A DNA stretch of 64,000 bases, from contig JBBECT010000005.1 in assembly GCA_040881665.1 (NCBI GenBank), forward strand, positions 140,138-204,137, written 5' to 3'. Shown piece by piece: positions 1 through 8,964 of this stretch. The stretch comes from Actinomycetota bacterium. GTDB lineage: Bacteria > Actinomycetota > UBA4738 > HRBIN12. A program made the position numbers and the translations under genes. Every line of letters begins with the position of its first letter. The stretch's first letter is position 1. Under the pieces are notes generated by a model. That model had not been told where the DNA came from and did not search any database. It saw only the letters and a list, made by a program, of their open reading frames with translations.

Positions 1-2229
1 GCGCTGGTCGTACCCGTTGCCCAGGCCACCTTCGAAGAACCGCTCCTTGTGCTTGGCCAGTTCGGCGGGCTTCTTCTTCCCGATCGCCTTGCGCAACGAA
101 TCCGCGCCACCCATCGAGTAGCCGGCGATGCGCACCGCGATCTGCATCACCTGTTCCTGGTAGACGAGGACCCCGTAGGTCGATCCGAGCACGTCCTCGA
201 GATCGTCGTGGGGGTAGGTCACCTTCCGCCGGCCGTGCTTGCGCTCCGCGTACTCGTTGTGCATGCCCATGTTGAGCGGCCCGGGGCGATAGAGCGCCAC
301 GAGGGCCATCAGGTCCTCGAAGCGGTCGGGCGCCAGCGCGCGGATCAGCGCGCGCATCCCCGGAGACTCCATCTGGAACACACCTGTCGTGTCGGCGCGG
401 CAGAGCATCGCGTAGGTCTCACGGTCGTCGAGAGCGACGTGGTCGATGTCGATCTCGACCTCTCGGATCCGCAGGGTGCGGACCGTGTCCTCGATCACCG
501 ACAGGTTCCGCAAGCCGAGGAAGTCCATCTTCAGCAGGCCCAACTTCTCGACGCCGTGCATGTCGAACTGCGTCACGATCCGCTTGCTGTCGTCTCGGGA
601 GTCCTTCGCGAGCTTCAGGGGCAGGTAGTTCACGAGGGGCGCGTCGCCGATCACGACCCCGGCCGCGTGGACCGAGTCCTCCCGCCGGAGTCCCTCGAGG
701 GCCCGGGCCGTTTCGACGATCTCCTTCGCCTCGGGCTCGCCTTCGTAGGCCTCCTTCAACTCGGGGGAAAGCTCCAGGGCTTTCTCGATCGGATAGTCGC
801 GGCCCATGACCGACGGCGGGTACATCTTGCAGAGCCGGTCGCCCACCGACGCCGGGAATCCGAGAACCCGCGACGCGTCGCGGATGCCTTGCTTCCCCTT
901 GATCGTCTGGAAGGTGATGATCTGCGCCACGTGGTCGTGACCGTAAGAGTCCGCGACGTACCGGATCACCTCATCGCGGCGCCGCTCGTCGAAGTCCATG
1001 TCGATGTCCGGCATCTGGATCCGTTCGGGGTTGAGGAACCGCTCGAACAACAGGCCGTACCGCAGCGGGTCGAGATCGGTGATCTGCAGCGCGAAGGAGA
1101 CGACCGACCCCGCCGCCGATCCACGGCCCGGGCCCACACGGATCCCTCGCTCCCGGGCGAACCTGATCAGGTCCCACACGATCAGGAAGTACCCGGCGAA
1201 GCCCATGTTGCAGATCACGCCGAGCTCGGTGTCGACGCGCTCGCGGATCTCGGCGGAAGGCTCGCCGTAGCGTTCCCGGAGCCCTTCGTCCACGAGCTGG
1301 CGAAGGTAGCCCTCGAGCGGTATGTCTCCGGGGGTCTCGAACCGCGGCAGCCGGTAGGTGATGTCGCCTTGCACGAGCGATCGCTCGAGCTCGGGGATCG
1401 GCTGCACCTGCTCGGCGATCTCGAGGGTGGAGGAGATCGCCTCGGGGTGATCGGCGAACACCAGTCGCATCTCGTCCGCCGACTTCAGGTAGAAGTCCTC
1501 GGAGTCGAACTTCAGCCGCTGAAGATCGGTCTGCACCTTCTGCTGCTGGATGCAGAGCAGGACATCGTGCGGTTTCGCGTCCTCTTTGTGGGTGTAGTGC
1601 AGATCGTTGGCGGCGACCGGGGGCACACCGAGGTGGCGGGCCAGCTCGAACTGCTTCGGGAGGATCCGCCGCTGATCGGGGATCCCGTGATCCTGCACCT
1701 CGATGAAGTAGCCGTCACGTCCGAAGATGTCGAGATAGGTGCCCGCCACCTCGCGCGCCTTCGCGTCCTGCCCGTTCTTCAGCGCCACGCCCACCTCCGA
1801 GGAGAGGCAGCCCGACAACGCGATGATCCCCTCGTGGTGCTCAGCCATCAGCTGCTTGTCGACACGCGGCCGGTGGTAGAAGCCCTCGAGATGCGCGTAG
1901 CTGACGAGCTTGAGCAGGTTGCGGTAGCCGGTCTGGTCTCGGGCGAGCAAGGTCAGGTGGTGGTACTTCTGCTCGTCCTCGCCGGGAGTGCGATCGAAAC
2001 GAGACCCCGGCGCGACGTACGCTTCGACGCCGAGGATCGGAGTGATCCCCCGCTCGCGTCCGGCCGCGTAGAACTCCAGCGCCCCGAACATCGAGCCGTG
2101 GTCGGTCATCGCCACGGCGGGCATGCCGAGCCGCTCCGCGTTGGCGAACAGGTCGTCGATCCGGGAGGCGCCGTCGAGCAGCGAGTACTCGGTGTGAACG
2201 TGGAGATGGACGAAGCCGCCGTCGCTCAT
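1..2229 (-). CDS. dnaE1: DNA polymerase III alpha subunit, replicative (5' part; runs off left edge)
   Basis: This is the catalytic subunit of the replicative polymerase. Only the first 743 codons are present; the rest lies beyond base 1. The product opens with the PHP motif FVHLHVHTEYSLLDG (both His of HxH present) and later TDHGSMFG, so the PHP site looks intact. The polymerase core is recognisable from GPGRGSAAGS and the catalytic PDIDMDFDERRRDE segment near residues 406-418. The start is ATG at 2229; it has only a weak ribosome site, and the HLHVHTEYS block begins within 10 residues, as in the family. It diverges from the nuclease gene at 2386. A second, SOS-type alpha subunit is encoded at 38226-41507, so this copy is the housekeeping one. 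Confidence 0.97.
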   Translation of the reverse strand, partial: MSDGGFVHLHVHTEYSLLDGASRIDDLFANAERLGMPAVAMTDHGSMFGALEFYAAGRERGITPILGVEAYVAPGSRFDRTPGEDEQKYHHLTLLARDQTGYRNLLKLVSYAHLEGFYHRPRVDKQLMAEHHEGIIALSGCLSSEVGVALKNGQDAKAREVAGTYLDIFGRDGYFIEVQDHGIPDQRRILPKQFELARHLGVPPVAANDLHYTHKEDAKPHDVLLCIQQQKVQTDLQRLKFDSEDFYLKSADEMRLVFADHPEAISSTLEIAEQVQPIPELERSLVQGDITYRLPRFETPGDIPLEGYLRQLVDEGLRERYGEPSAEIRERVDTELGVICNMGFAGYFLIVWDLIRFARERGIRVGPGRGSAAGSVVSFALQITDLDPLRYGLLFERFLNPERIQMPDIDMDFDERRRDEVIRYVADSYGHDHVAQIITFQTIKGKQGIRDASRVLGFPASVGDRLCKMYPPSVMGRDYPIEKALELSPELKEAYEGEPEAKEIVETARALEGLRREDSVHAAGVVIGDAPLVNYLPLKLAKDSRDDSKRIVTQFDMHGVEKLGLLKMDFLGLRNLSVIEDTVRTLRIREVEIDIDHVALDDRETYAMLCRADTTGVFQMESPGMRALIRALAPDRFEDLMALVALYRPGPLNMGMHNEYAERKHGRRKVTYPHDDLEDVLGSTYGVLVYQEQVMQIAVRIAGYSMGGADSLRKAIGKKKPAELAKHKERFFEGGLGNGYDQR

Positions 2230-2270
2230 TTCGTTGTTCCGGAGCCCCCTGCTCGTGCGCGCCTCGGGGG

Positions 2271-2312
2271 TTCTCCACAGCCCGCGCGCGCACTGTGGAG
2301 ACCTGTGGAGAA
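2271..2312. promoter_or_regulatory. Inverted pair of DnaA-box-like 9-mers between dnaE1 and the nuclease gene
   Basis: TTCTCCACAG at 2271-2280 and CTGTGGAGAA at 2303-2312 form a perfect 10-bp inverted repeat. A third copy, CTGTGGAG, lies at 2293-2300. Each 9-mer (TTCTCCACA, GTCTCCACA) is one or two bases from the DnaA box TTATCCACA/TTGTCCACA. The site is just upstream of dnaE1 (minus) and of the promoter of the plus-strand nuclease gene. DnaA binding is an inference. Confidence 0.45.
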
Positions 2313-2321
2313 CTTACACCC

Positions 2322-2351
2322 TTGTGATTCGCGAGAGGTCGAAGGTACACT
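2322..2351 (+). promoter_or_regulatory. Candidate sigma70-type promoter of the PD-(D/E)XK nuclease gene
   Basis: TTGTGA (2322-2327), 18-bp spacer, TACACT (2346-2351). It would start transcription about 28 bases before the ATG at 2386. Confidence 0.45.
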
Positions 2352-2385
2352 CGGCGGACCGGTTCAGGCAAGGGGCCAGGTCGCG

Positions 2386-3513
2386 ATGCGCCTTTCGTAC
2401 TCCTCGATCAATACCTATGAAACGTGCCCGGCCAAGTGGCGGTTCCAGCACGAGCAGCGCCTGCCCACCCAGCCCTCCCCCGCCTTGAGCTTCGGGGACT
2501 CCTTGCATCAGGCCCTCTACCGCTTCCACAACCGGCCGGTCCCCGTCGCCCCGTCCCTCGATGAGCTCCTCGAGTCCCTCGAGGGCGTCTGGGTGCGCGA
2601 CGGGTTCGCGGACGAGAGCGAAGAGCGGACCTACTACGACCACGGCCGTTCGGTCCTGTCCCAGTATCACGCGGAGAACGCGGCATCGTTCGCGATCCCC
2701 GCCGCACTCGAGCACCGTTTCTCGATCGAGGTCGAAGGCGTTCAGCTCACCGGAGTGCTCGACCGCATGGACCGGATCCCCGGGGGTGGGTACGAGATCA
2801 TCGACTACAAGACGAACCGCCGCCTCCCGCCCCAGAAGCGCATCGACGAGGACCTGCAGCTGTCGATCTACTTCCTCGCCGCCAAGCAGGTCTGGGGCAT
2901 CGAGCCCGAGCGCCTGACGCTCTACTACCTGCTTCCCGGCCAGCGGATGTCGACGACCCGGACCGCCAAGGACGCCGACGAGCTCCGCCGCCGGATCGCG
3001 ATCGTCGCCGAGCGTATCGACGCCGGCAAGTTCGAACCGCGCGAGAACCCGCTCTGCAACTGGTGTGACTTCCAGGCGGTGTGCCCGATCTTCCGCCATC
3101 GCGCCGAGCAGGAAGGAGGCGATCCCGCCCCGAACATGACCGGCATCGTCGACGAGTGGATCGACCTCAAGCGGCAGGGCCGCCGCGTCTACAAGCGGAT
3201 CGACGAGCTCGCAGGTCTGATCAACGCGTTCGCCGACGAACACGGATACCGCCGATTGTTCGGAACCGACGGCGCCGCGGTCGACCGCCGCGTACAGCAC
3301 GTCACCGCACCCGACGAGGCGGGCATGCGCGAGATCCTCGAGCCCCTCGGGCTATGGGACCGGGTGTTGTCGGTCGACCCCGCGAAGATCCAAGAGCTGA
3401 TCGAGTCTCGCCGGCTCCCTCCCGACGTCGAGGACGCCGTCCTCGCCTCGCGCGAGGAGGTCCGCACCCAACACGCCCTCTGGCTGAAGGAGCCGTCGAA
3501 GTCCCGCCGCTGA
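2386..3513 (+). CDS. RecB/Cas4-like PD-(D/E)XK nuclease with four-cysteine cluster
   Basis: The 375-residue protein is of the RecB-family exonuclease type (PDDEXK_1). Visible residues are His41 (FGDSLHQAL), Asp126 (GVLDRMDR), Asp140-x-Lys142 (IIDYKTN) and Gln158 followed by Tyr162 (QLSIY), the usual nuclease motif order. Cys14, Cys224, Cys227 and Cys233 are arranged as in Cas4/AddB proteins that bind a 4Fe-4S cluster. The family acts on DNA ends in repair. The start ATG at 2386 is followed directly by MRLSYSSINTYETCP, the family N terminus. The open frame extends far upstream to base 49, but that part is antisense to dnaE1 and is not coding. There is no CRISPR or cas context, so a stand-alone repair nuclease is more likely than Cas4. 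Confidence 0.9.
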   Translation: MRLSYSSINTYETCPAKWRFQHEQRLPTQPSPALSFGDSLHQALYRFHNRPVPVAPSLDELLESLEGVWVRDGFADESEERTYYDHGRSVLSQYHAENAASFAIPAALEHRFSIEVEGVQLTGVLDRMDRIPGGGYEIIDYKTNRRLPPQKRIDEDLQLSIYFLAAKQVWGIEPERLTLYYLLPGQRMSTTRTAKDADELRRRIAIVAERIDAGKFEPRENPLCNWCDFQAVCPIFRHRAEQEGGDPAPNMTGIVDEWIDLKRQGRRVYKRIDELAGLINAFADEHGYRRLFGTDGAAVDRRVQHVTAPDEAGMREILEPLGLWDRVLSVDPAKIQELIESRRLPPDVEDAVLASREEVRTQHALWLKEPSKSRR

Positions 3514-3541
3514 ACGCGGCGCGGGCCAAGGCGATCGACGG

Positions 3542-4450
3542 TCACGACGGCGCGACGGCGCGGGCCCGGCGCAGCGCGACCTGGAGGTCCTCGGGGAGCG
3601 GCTCCTGTACCTCAACGAACTCACCGCTGACCGGATGGGTGAACCGCAGCCGCCACGCGTGGAGGAACGGCCGCGTCAAGCCGAGCGCCTTCGCGTCATC
3701 GCCACCGCCTCCGTAGCGGAGATCGCCGAGGATCGGGTGACCGATCGCGGACAGGTGCACGCGGATCTGGTGCGTCCGGCCGGTCTTCGGCGCCGCATCG
3801 AGGAACGTCGAACGCACGAAGCGATCCCGCACGTCGAACGCCGTCTCCGCCTCTCGCCCGGTGATCGCGCGAACGGTCACTCGCGCCCCGTGCCGGCCGA
3901 GAGGAGCATCCACCGAGAAGCGGTCGTGCTCGACGCGTCCGCGCACGAGGGTCCGATACGTGCGCTCGATCTCGTGATGCTTCAGCATCGTTCCGAAGGC
4001 CTCGTGCGTCGGGTCGTCTTTGGCGACGATCAAGAGCCCGCTGGTCCCCGCATCCAGGCGGTGGACGATGCCCGGTCGAAGCACGTCCCCGCCGGCGCCG
4101 GAGAGCGGCACGCCCATCCCGAGCAGGCGGTTCACGAGCGTTCCGGACCGCTTGGTCGCGGTGGGGTGGGTCACGAGCCCGGCCGGTTTCGCAACGACGA
4201 GGAGATGGCGGTCCTCGTAGCGGATCGGAACGGGCGGGCCTTCCGCGACGAGGGCCGGGCCGTCGGCGCGCGTCACCTCGATCGTCTCCCCGCCCTCGAG
4301 CCGGAACGACTTGGCGCGAGCTCGCCCGTCCACCAGGACCGCCCCCTCGGCGATCGCACGCTGGGCCTCGGTCCGGGGAACCTCCAGGAGCCCGGCCAGG
4401 ACCGCGTCGAGCCGTCCGGAGGACGCCTCGAAGCGTTCGTTCGTGCTCAC
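3542..4450 (-). CDS. rluD: RluA-family 23S rRNA pseudouridine synthase (RluD type)
   Basis: The 302-residue enzyme isomerises uridine to pseudouridine in large-subunit rRNA. An S4 RNA-binding domain occupies about residues 12-60 (RLDAVLAGL, EGAVLVDGRA). The catalytic motif HRLDAGTSG is at 130-138 with nucleophile Asp133, followed by RTHQIRVHLS. Length and domain order match RluD/RluC. The ATG overlaps the end of lspA by 4 bases, and the lspA-rluD pairing is common in bacteria. The exact target uridine cannot be read from sequence. The gene converges on the nuclease gene with 28 bases between the stops. Confidence 0.92.
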   Translation of the reverse strand: MSTNERFEASSGRLDAVLAGLLEVPRTEAQRAIAEGAVLVDGRARAKSFRLEGGETIEVTRADGPALVAEGPPVPIRYEDRHLLVVAKPAGLVTHPTATKRSGTLVNRLLGMGVPLSGAGGDVLRPGIVHRLDAGTSGLLIVAKDDPTHEAFGTMLKHHEIERTYRTLVRGRVEHDRFSVDAPLGRHGARVTVRAITGREAETAFDVRDRFVRSTFLDAAPKTGRTHQIRVHLSAIGHPILGDLRYGGGGDDAKALGLTRPFLHAWRLRFTHPVSGEFVEVQEPLPEDLQVALRRARAVAPS

Positions 4451-5010
4451 GCGCGCCCGCGGTCCCCGGGGTGCTGCTCCCCCGGGTCCTCGGGGAGCGA
4501 CTCATCGGGGGTCTCGCCGTCCGCACCCTGGCGGCGAGCCCGATCCAAGGTCCCGAGCAACAGCACGATAGCGCCGACGACGATCGCGGCATCGGCGACG
4601 TTGAAGACCGGCCAGGCACCAACGTCGACGAAGTCGACGACCCCCCCGCGGAACCCCGAGCCGCGGACCGCCCGGTCGGTCAGGTTCCCGAGAGCCCCGC
4701 CCAGAACGAGGCCGAGGCCCATCGCGACCCCGGCGCGCGGCAGACGCATCGAGGTCCACACGATGATGCCGACGACGATCACCGTCGCGCCGACGAACAC
4801 GAGCGACGCGCTCTCTCCGATGCCGAAGGCGCCTCCCGAATTCGTCGTGTAGTGCAGCCAGACGAACGTGCCGACGACCTCGATCGGCGCCTCCCCCTGC
4901 AGGTCGTTCTCGGCCCAGACCTTGCTCAGCCGGTCGATCAGGTAGACGAAACCGGCGGTGGCGTACAACAACAGCGCGAGACGACCGCGCCGGGTGGGGG
5001 CATCGGCCAC
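4447..5010 (-). CDS. lspA: Lipoprotein signal peptidase (signal peptidase II)
   Basis: This integral membrane aspartyl protease removes signal peptides from diacylglyceryl prolipoproteins. The 187-residue product has four hydrophobic segments and both family motifs: GALGNLTDR (Asp112) and PVFNVADAAI (Asp140) carry the catalytic aspartates. I chose the GTG at 5010, four bases beyond the stop of the TraR-type gene; the frame stays open further upstream but would overlap that gene. A lipoprotein substrate is encoded in this window (cupredoxin at 53009). The gene is translationally coupled to rluD. Confidence 0.93.
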   Translation of the reverse strand: MADAPTRRGRLALLLYATAGFVYLIDRLSKVWAENDLQGEAPIEVVGTFVWLHYTTNSGGAFGIGESASLVFVGATVIVVGIIVWTSMRLPRAGVAMGLGLVLGGALGNLTDRAVRGSGFRGGVVDFVDVGAWPVFNVADAAIVVGAIVLLLGTLDRARRQGADGETPDESLPEDPGEQHPGDRGRA

Positions 5011-5014
5011 GGAT

Positions 5015-5401
5015 CTAGCGCGACCGGGATTCGGCCTGCGCGTCCTTGATGCAGAGATCGGCGTACGGGAGGGCCTTGATCCGGGTCTTCTCGATCGCCT
5101 TGCCGCAACGGATGCAGATCCCGTAGGTCTTCTTCGCGATCCGGTCCAGGGCGTCCTCCACTTTGCGGAGCAGGTCACGAACGTTGTTCTCGATCGAGAG
5201 GTCGCGCTCGCGCTCGAAGGTCGCGGTACCCGCGTCGGCGCTCTCGTCGTCGGCCTCACCGGTCAGGTCGGACTGGGAAGCCGAGAAGACGGCTTCCTCG
5301 ATCGTCTGGAGCTGGGACCGGAGCTCTTCCCGCTCTTCCAGCAGGCGATTCTTGAGCTCGCCGAGCTCCTTCGCGTTCAGCGAGGACTTCGTGGCGACCA
5401 T
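5015..5401 (-). CDS. TraR/DksA-type C4 zinc-finger protein
   Basis: The 128-residue protein has a long helical N-terminal half (roughly residues 8-85) and a C-terminal DksA/TraR finger. The finger reads CIRCGKAI...LPYADLCIKD: three Cys are present and the expected fourth Cys is Asp, a replacement I recall from other actinobacterial members. DksA relatives bind RNA polymerase through the secondary channel; whether this one does is unknown. The ATG at 5401 is followed by MVATKSSLNAKELGELK. It is placed directly upstream of lspA, a neighbourhood common in this phylum. Confidence 0.85.
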   Translation of the reverse strand: MVATKSSLNAKELGELKNRLLEEREELRSQLQTIEEAVFSASQSDLTGEADDESADAGTATFERERDLSIENNVRDLLRKVEDALDRIAKKTYGICIRCGKAIEKTRIKALPYADLCIKDAQAESRSR

Positions 5402-5499
5402 GGAACGGGGACGGTAGCACCCGCCCCTACCTCCGACAACGAGCCGGGAGGGGTGGTGTAGCATGCCCCGCAGAGGCGACGACGGGAACCGCGTCGCGA

Positions 5500-5805
5500 G
5501 GATCACCGACCACGAGCGAGCCGGGGATGGTGCGAGCCCGGTGGTGGGCCCTCGCGGACATCGTCCCCGAGCCCCTGCCCGAATGGCGGTCCCCCGCCTG
5601 TAGGCGCAGGCGGGTTCCGCCCGTGATCGCGGAAGGTCGTGTCGGCGGCCGTGAGCGGTCGCGCTCCGCGAGGAGCGCGGCAACCAGGGTGGTACCGCGG
5701 GGTTCGCGCCTCGTCCCTGACCGGGACGGGGCGCTTTCGCGTTCGGGCACCGGTGGGGCGCGACGAGGCCGGAGGGTCCGGCGAGAGGTCAGGAGCCGAG
5801 GACAG
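5500..5805 (+). promoter_or_regulatory. T-box leader of ileS
   Basis: The T-box sequence AGGGTGGTACCGCGG is at 5686-5700. AGGG (5686-5689) can pair with CCCT (5715-5718), and GCG (5697-5699) with CGC (5705-5707). That leaves the UGGUACC bulge (5690-5696) that base-pairs with an uncharged tRNA acceptor end. This is the antiterminator geometry. A structured stem I region precedes it; an ATC at 5560-5562 is a plausible isoleucine specifier, but the fold was not computed. Upstream limits are approximate. Confidence 0.88.
5706..5738 (+). terminator. Conditional terminator of the ileS T-box
   Basis: GCGCCTCGTCCC (5706-5717) pairs with GGGACGGGGCGC (5723-5734), a 12-bp stem with one G-U pair and a 5-base loop, followed by TTT. 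Its 5' arm overlaps the 3' strand of the antiterminator, so the two structures exclude each other. The U-run is short. Confidence 0.7.
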
Positions 5806-8800
5806 ATGGCAGCGTTCGACCCCGTTGATCCGAAGGTGCGCTTCCCCGAGCTCGAGGAGCGCGTGTTGGCGCGCTGGCGCGCCGACGACGTCTTCGCCGA
5901 GAGCCTGCGCCGGCGCGAAGGAGCCCCCGAGTGGATCTTCTACGAGGGCCCGCCGACCGCGAACGGCCGGCCTGGGATCCACCACGTCGAGTCCCGGACG
6001 TTCAAGGACGTCTACCCGCGATTCCGGACGATGACCGGCTACCGCGTTCCCCGCAAGGCGGGATGGGACTGTCACGGCCTTCCCGTCGAGCTCGAGGTGG
6101 AGAAGGAGATCGGCACCACCGGCAAGCGCGACATCGAGGCGTTCGGTGTCGCGGAGTTCAATCGCCTCTGCCGCTCCTCGGTGACGAGATACGTCGCCGA
6201 CTGGGAGCGGATGACCGAACGGGTCGGGATGTGGATCGACCTGTCGGACGCGTACTGGACGATGTCGACCTCCTACATCGAGAGCGTCTGGTGGTCGCTG
6301 AAGTCTCTCTACGAGCGCGGCCTGCTGTTCGAGGCGGACAAGGTCACGCCGTACTGCCCTCGGTGCGGCACGGCGCTGTCCGATCACGAGGTTGCCCTCG
6401 GCTACCGGCAGACCGAGGACCCCTCGCTCTTCCTGAAGCTGCCGATCACCGAGGCGGACGACCCCGACCTGATCGACGCGCGGATCGCCGTGTGGACCAC
6501 GACGCCGTGGACCCTGCTCTCGAACCTCGGGCTCGCCGTCGCGGCCGACCAGCCCTACGAGCTCGTCGAGCGCGAGGGCGAGCGGATCGTCATCGCCCGG
6601 GAGCTGCGCGAGCGCGTCCTCGGCGAGGGCTGGCAGCCGATCGACCGGATGCCGGGTTCCGCGCTCGTCGGCGTCCGCTACGAGGCGCCCTACACGAACG
6701 TCCCGGAGGGCACGGCGCACCACGTGGTCGCTGCCGACTTCGTCTCGATGGACGACGGCACCGGCATCGTCCACATCGCACCCTCCTTCGGCGCCGACGA
6801 CCTCGAGATCGGGTTGCGCGAGGGCTGGCCGGCGTACAAACCCGTGCGCGACGACGGCACCTTCGACGACCGCGTACCGCTGTTCCTGCGAGGCCGCTTC
6901 GTCAAGGACGCCGACGAGCTGATCGTCGACGACCTGACCGAACGCGGGCTCGTGCTCCGGGCCGGAACCTACGAGCACAGCTACCCCTTCTGCTGGCGCT
7001 GCGGGACGCCGCTCCTCAACTACGCCCGCACCTCGTGGTACGCGGGAACGACGGCGGTGAAGCAGCGCCTCCTCGAGGTGAACGAGGACGTCGGGTGGTA
7101 CCCCGAGCACATCAAGGACGGACGTTACGGCGACTGGCTGCGCAACAACGTCGACTGGGCACTCTCCCGCGACCGGTACTGGGGGACGCCCCTGCCGATC
7201 TGGCGCTGCGCCGAGGGGCACGCGACACCGATCGGCTCGCTGCGCGAGCTCGGTGAGCGCGCGGACCGGAACGTCGAGGACGTCGATCCCCACCGACCCT
7301 GGATCGACGATGTGACCTTCCCCTGCCCGGACTGCGGCGAGACCGCGACCCGAGTCCCGGAGGTGATCGACACCTGGTACGACTCCGGCGCGATGCCCTT
7401 CGCCCAGTGGAGCTATCACCCGGAGCTCGGGCGCGGCGAGCAGGAGTTCGCGAACGCGTTCCCCGCGGACTTCATCTCCGAGGCGATCGATCAAACCCGA
7501 GGATGGTTCTACACGTTGATGGCCGAGGGCGTGCTGCACTTCGACTCGACCGCATACCGCAACGTCGTCTGCCTCGGCCACATCGTCGACGCGCAGGGAC
7601 GCAAGATGTCCAAGTCGCTCGGCAACGTGATCGACCCGATGGAGGTGATGGATCGCCAGGGTGCCGACGCCTTGCGCTGGTACCTGCTGACGAGCGGGTC
7701 GCCGTGGGCGTCGCGGCGGGTGTCGATGGAGCTGCTCGACGAGGTCGTCCGCCAGTTCCTGCTGACGCTCTGGAACGTGTACGCGTTCTTCGTCACGTAC
7801 GCGAACGCCGACGGGTTCGACCCCTCCGAGCACGGAACCGTTCGCGCCGCCGAACGCCCGGTGCTTGACCGGTGGATCCTCTCCCAGCTTGCGGCCACGG
7901 TTCAGGCCGCACGCACGGGCCTCGAGAGCTACGACGCAACCGGGGCGGGACGGCGGATCCAGGCGTTCGTCGACGACCTGTCGAACTGGTACGTCCGCCG
8001 GGCCCGCAGGCGGTTCTGGAACCCCGGCGGTGAAGGGGGTGACGACACACGGGCGGCCTTCCAGACGCTGCACGAGTGCCTGGTGACCACGGCCACCCTG
8101 CTGGCCCCCTTCACCCCCTTCGTCGCCGATGAGCTCTGGGGCACGCTCGCCGCCGGGCGCGGCGACCAACCCGGTTCCGTGCACCTCGCCGACTACCCCG
8201 AACCCGATGTCGAACGGATCGACGCGCCCCTCGACGACGCGATGCGCGTCGCCCGCGAGATCGTGGAGCTCGGCCGGCGCATCCGGGTCGAGTCCAAGGT
8301 CCGTACCCGTCAACCGCTGGCCGGAGCGGTCGTGCACCATCGCGGCGACCGAGAGCCGCTTGCCGGGCTCTTCGGGCTGATCGCCGACGAACTCAACGTG
8401 AAGGACGTCGCGTTCGCCGAGTCGGCGGACGAGCTCGGAACCTGGCGGGCGAAGCCGAACTTCTCGGTGCTGGGTCCCCGGCTCGGCGGACGTGTCAAGC
8501 AGGTCGCCGACGCGCTCGCCCACGACGACGGGACGCTCGCGAGCATCCTGGCGGGCGGAACCGCGACCGAGGTCCCGGCCCGCGACGGGCCCGTGCTCTT
8601 GGCTCCCGGTGACGTCGATCTCACGCAACAGACGCGGGAGGGCTGGGGCGTCGCCGCAGACGCAGGACTGACCGTCGCACTCGAGCTCGAGCTCGACGAC
8701 GCGCTGCGGAACGAAGGCGTCGCGCGCGAGCTCATCCGGATCGTGCAGGACGCTCGCAAGGCCACCGATCTGCAGGTGAGCGATCGGATCGCGATCGGGG

Positions 8801-8964
8801 TCGAGGCCGGCCCGCGGCTCTCGGCCGCCCTCGACGACTACGGAGAGGTGGTCGCCGCCGAGACCCTGGCGACGGGCATCGAACCTCGGGCCCTCGCGGG
8901 CGCGCCCCGACACGAGGGCATGATCGAGGAGGAGCCGGTGGTCGTCACCCTCCGGCGCGTCTGA
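5806..8964 (+). CDS. ileS: Isoleucyl-tRNA synthetase
   Basis: The enzyme charges tRNA-Ile with isoleucine in the cytoplasm. The 1052-residue protein is a class I synthetase with the HIGH-like motif GIHH at 57-60 and KMSKS at 600-604. Between them lies the CP1 editing domain (WTTTPWTLLSN). Length and blocks such as RKAGWDCHGLPVE fit the longer 'eukaryote-like' IleRS2 group, which is associated in the literature with mupirocin tolerance; that is inference here. The ATG at 5806 has AGGAG at 5791-5795. Expression is predicted to rise when uncharged tRNA-Ile binds the T-box leader. It converges on divIVA. Confidence 0.97.
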   Translation: MAAFDPVDPKVRFPELEERVLARWRADDVFAESLRRREGAPEWIFYEGPPTANGRPGIHHVESRTFKDVYPRFRTMTGYRVPRKAGWDCHGLPVELEVEKEIGTTGKRDIEAFGVAEFNRLCRSSVTRYVADWERMTERVGMWIDLSDAYWTMSTSYIESVWWSLKSLYERGLLFEADKVTPYCPRCGTALSDHEVALGYRQTEDPSLFLKLPITEADDPDLIDARIAVWTTTPWTLLSNLGLAVAADQPYELVEREGERIVIARELRERVLGEGWQPIDRMPGSALVGVRYEAPYTNVPEGTAHHVVAADFVSMDDGTGIVHIAPSFGADDLEIGLREGWPAYKPVRDDGTFDDRVPLFLRGRFVKDADELIVDDLTERGLVLRAGTYEHSYPFCWRCGTPLLNYARTSWYAGTTAVKQRLLEVNEDVGWYPEHIKDGRYGDWLRNNVDWALSRDRYWGTPLPIWRCAEGHATPIGSLRELGERADRNVEDVDPHRPWIDDVTFPCPDCGETATRVPEVIDTWYDSGAMPFAQWSYHPELGRGEQEFANAFPADFISEAIDQTRGWFYTLMAEGVLHFDSTAYRNVVCLGHIVDAQGRKMSKSLGNVIDPMEVMDRQGADALRWYLLTSGSPWASRRVSMELLDEVVRQFLLTLWNVYAFFVTYANADGFDPSEHGTVRAAERPVLDRWILSQLAATVQAARTGLESYDATGAGRRIQAFVDDLSNWYVRRARRRFWNPGGEGGDDTRAAFQTLHECLVTTATLLAPFTPFVADELWGTLAAGRGDQPGSVHLADYPEPDVERIDAPLDDAMRVAREIVELGRRIRVESKVRTRQPLAGAVVHHRGDREPLAGLFGLIADELNVKDVAFAESADELGTWRAKPNFSVLGPRLGGRVKQVADALAHDDGTLASILAGGTATEVPARDGPVLLAPGDVDLTQQTREGWGVAADAGLTVALELELDDALRNEGVARELIRIVQDARKATDLQVSDRIAIGVEAGPRLSAALDDYGEVVAAETLATGIEPRALAGAPRHEGMIEEEPVVVTLRRV

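Noticed and set aside
49-2385. Very long plus-strand open frame upstream of the nuclease gene
   Set aside because: It is antisense to dnaE1, whose protein motifs are unmistakable on the minus strand. High GC removes stop codons from the shadow frame. Only the part from ATG 2386 on is coding.
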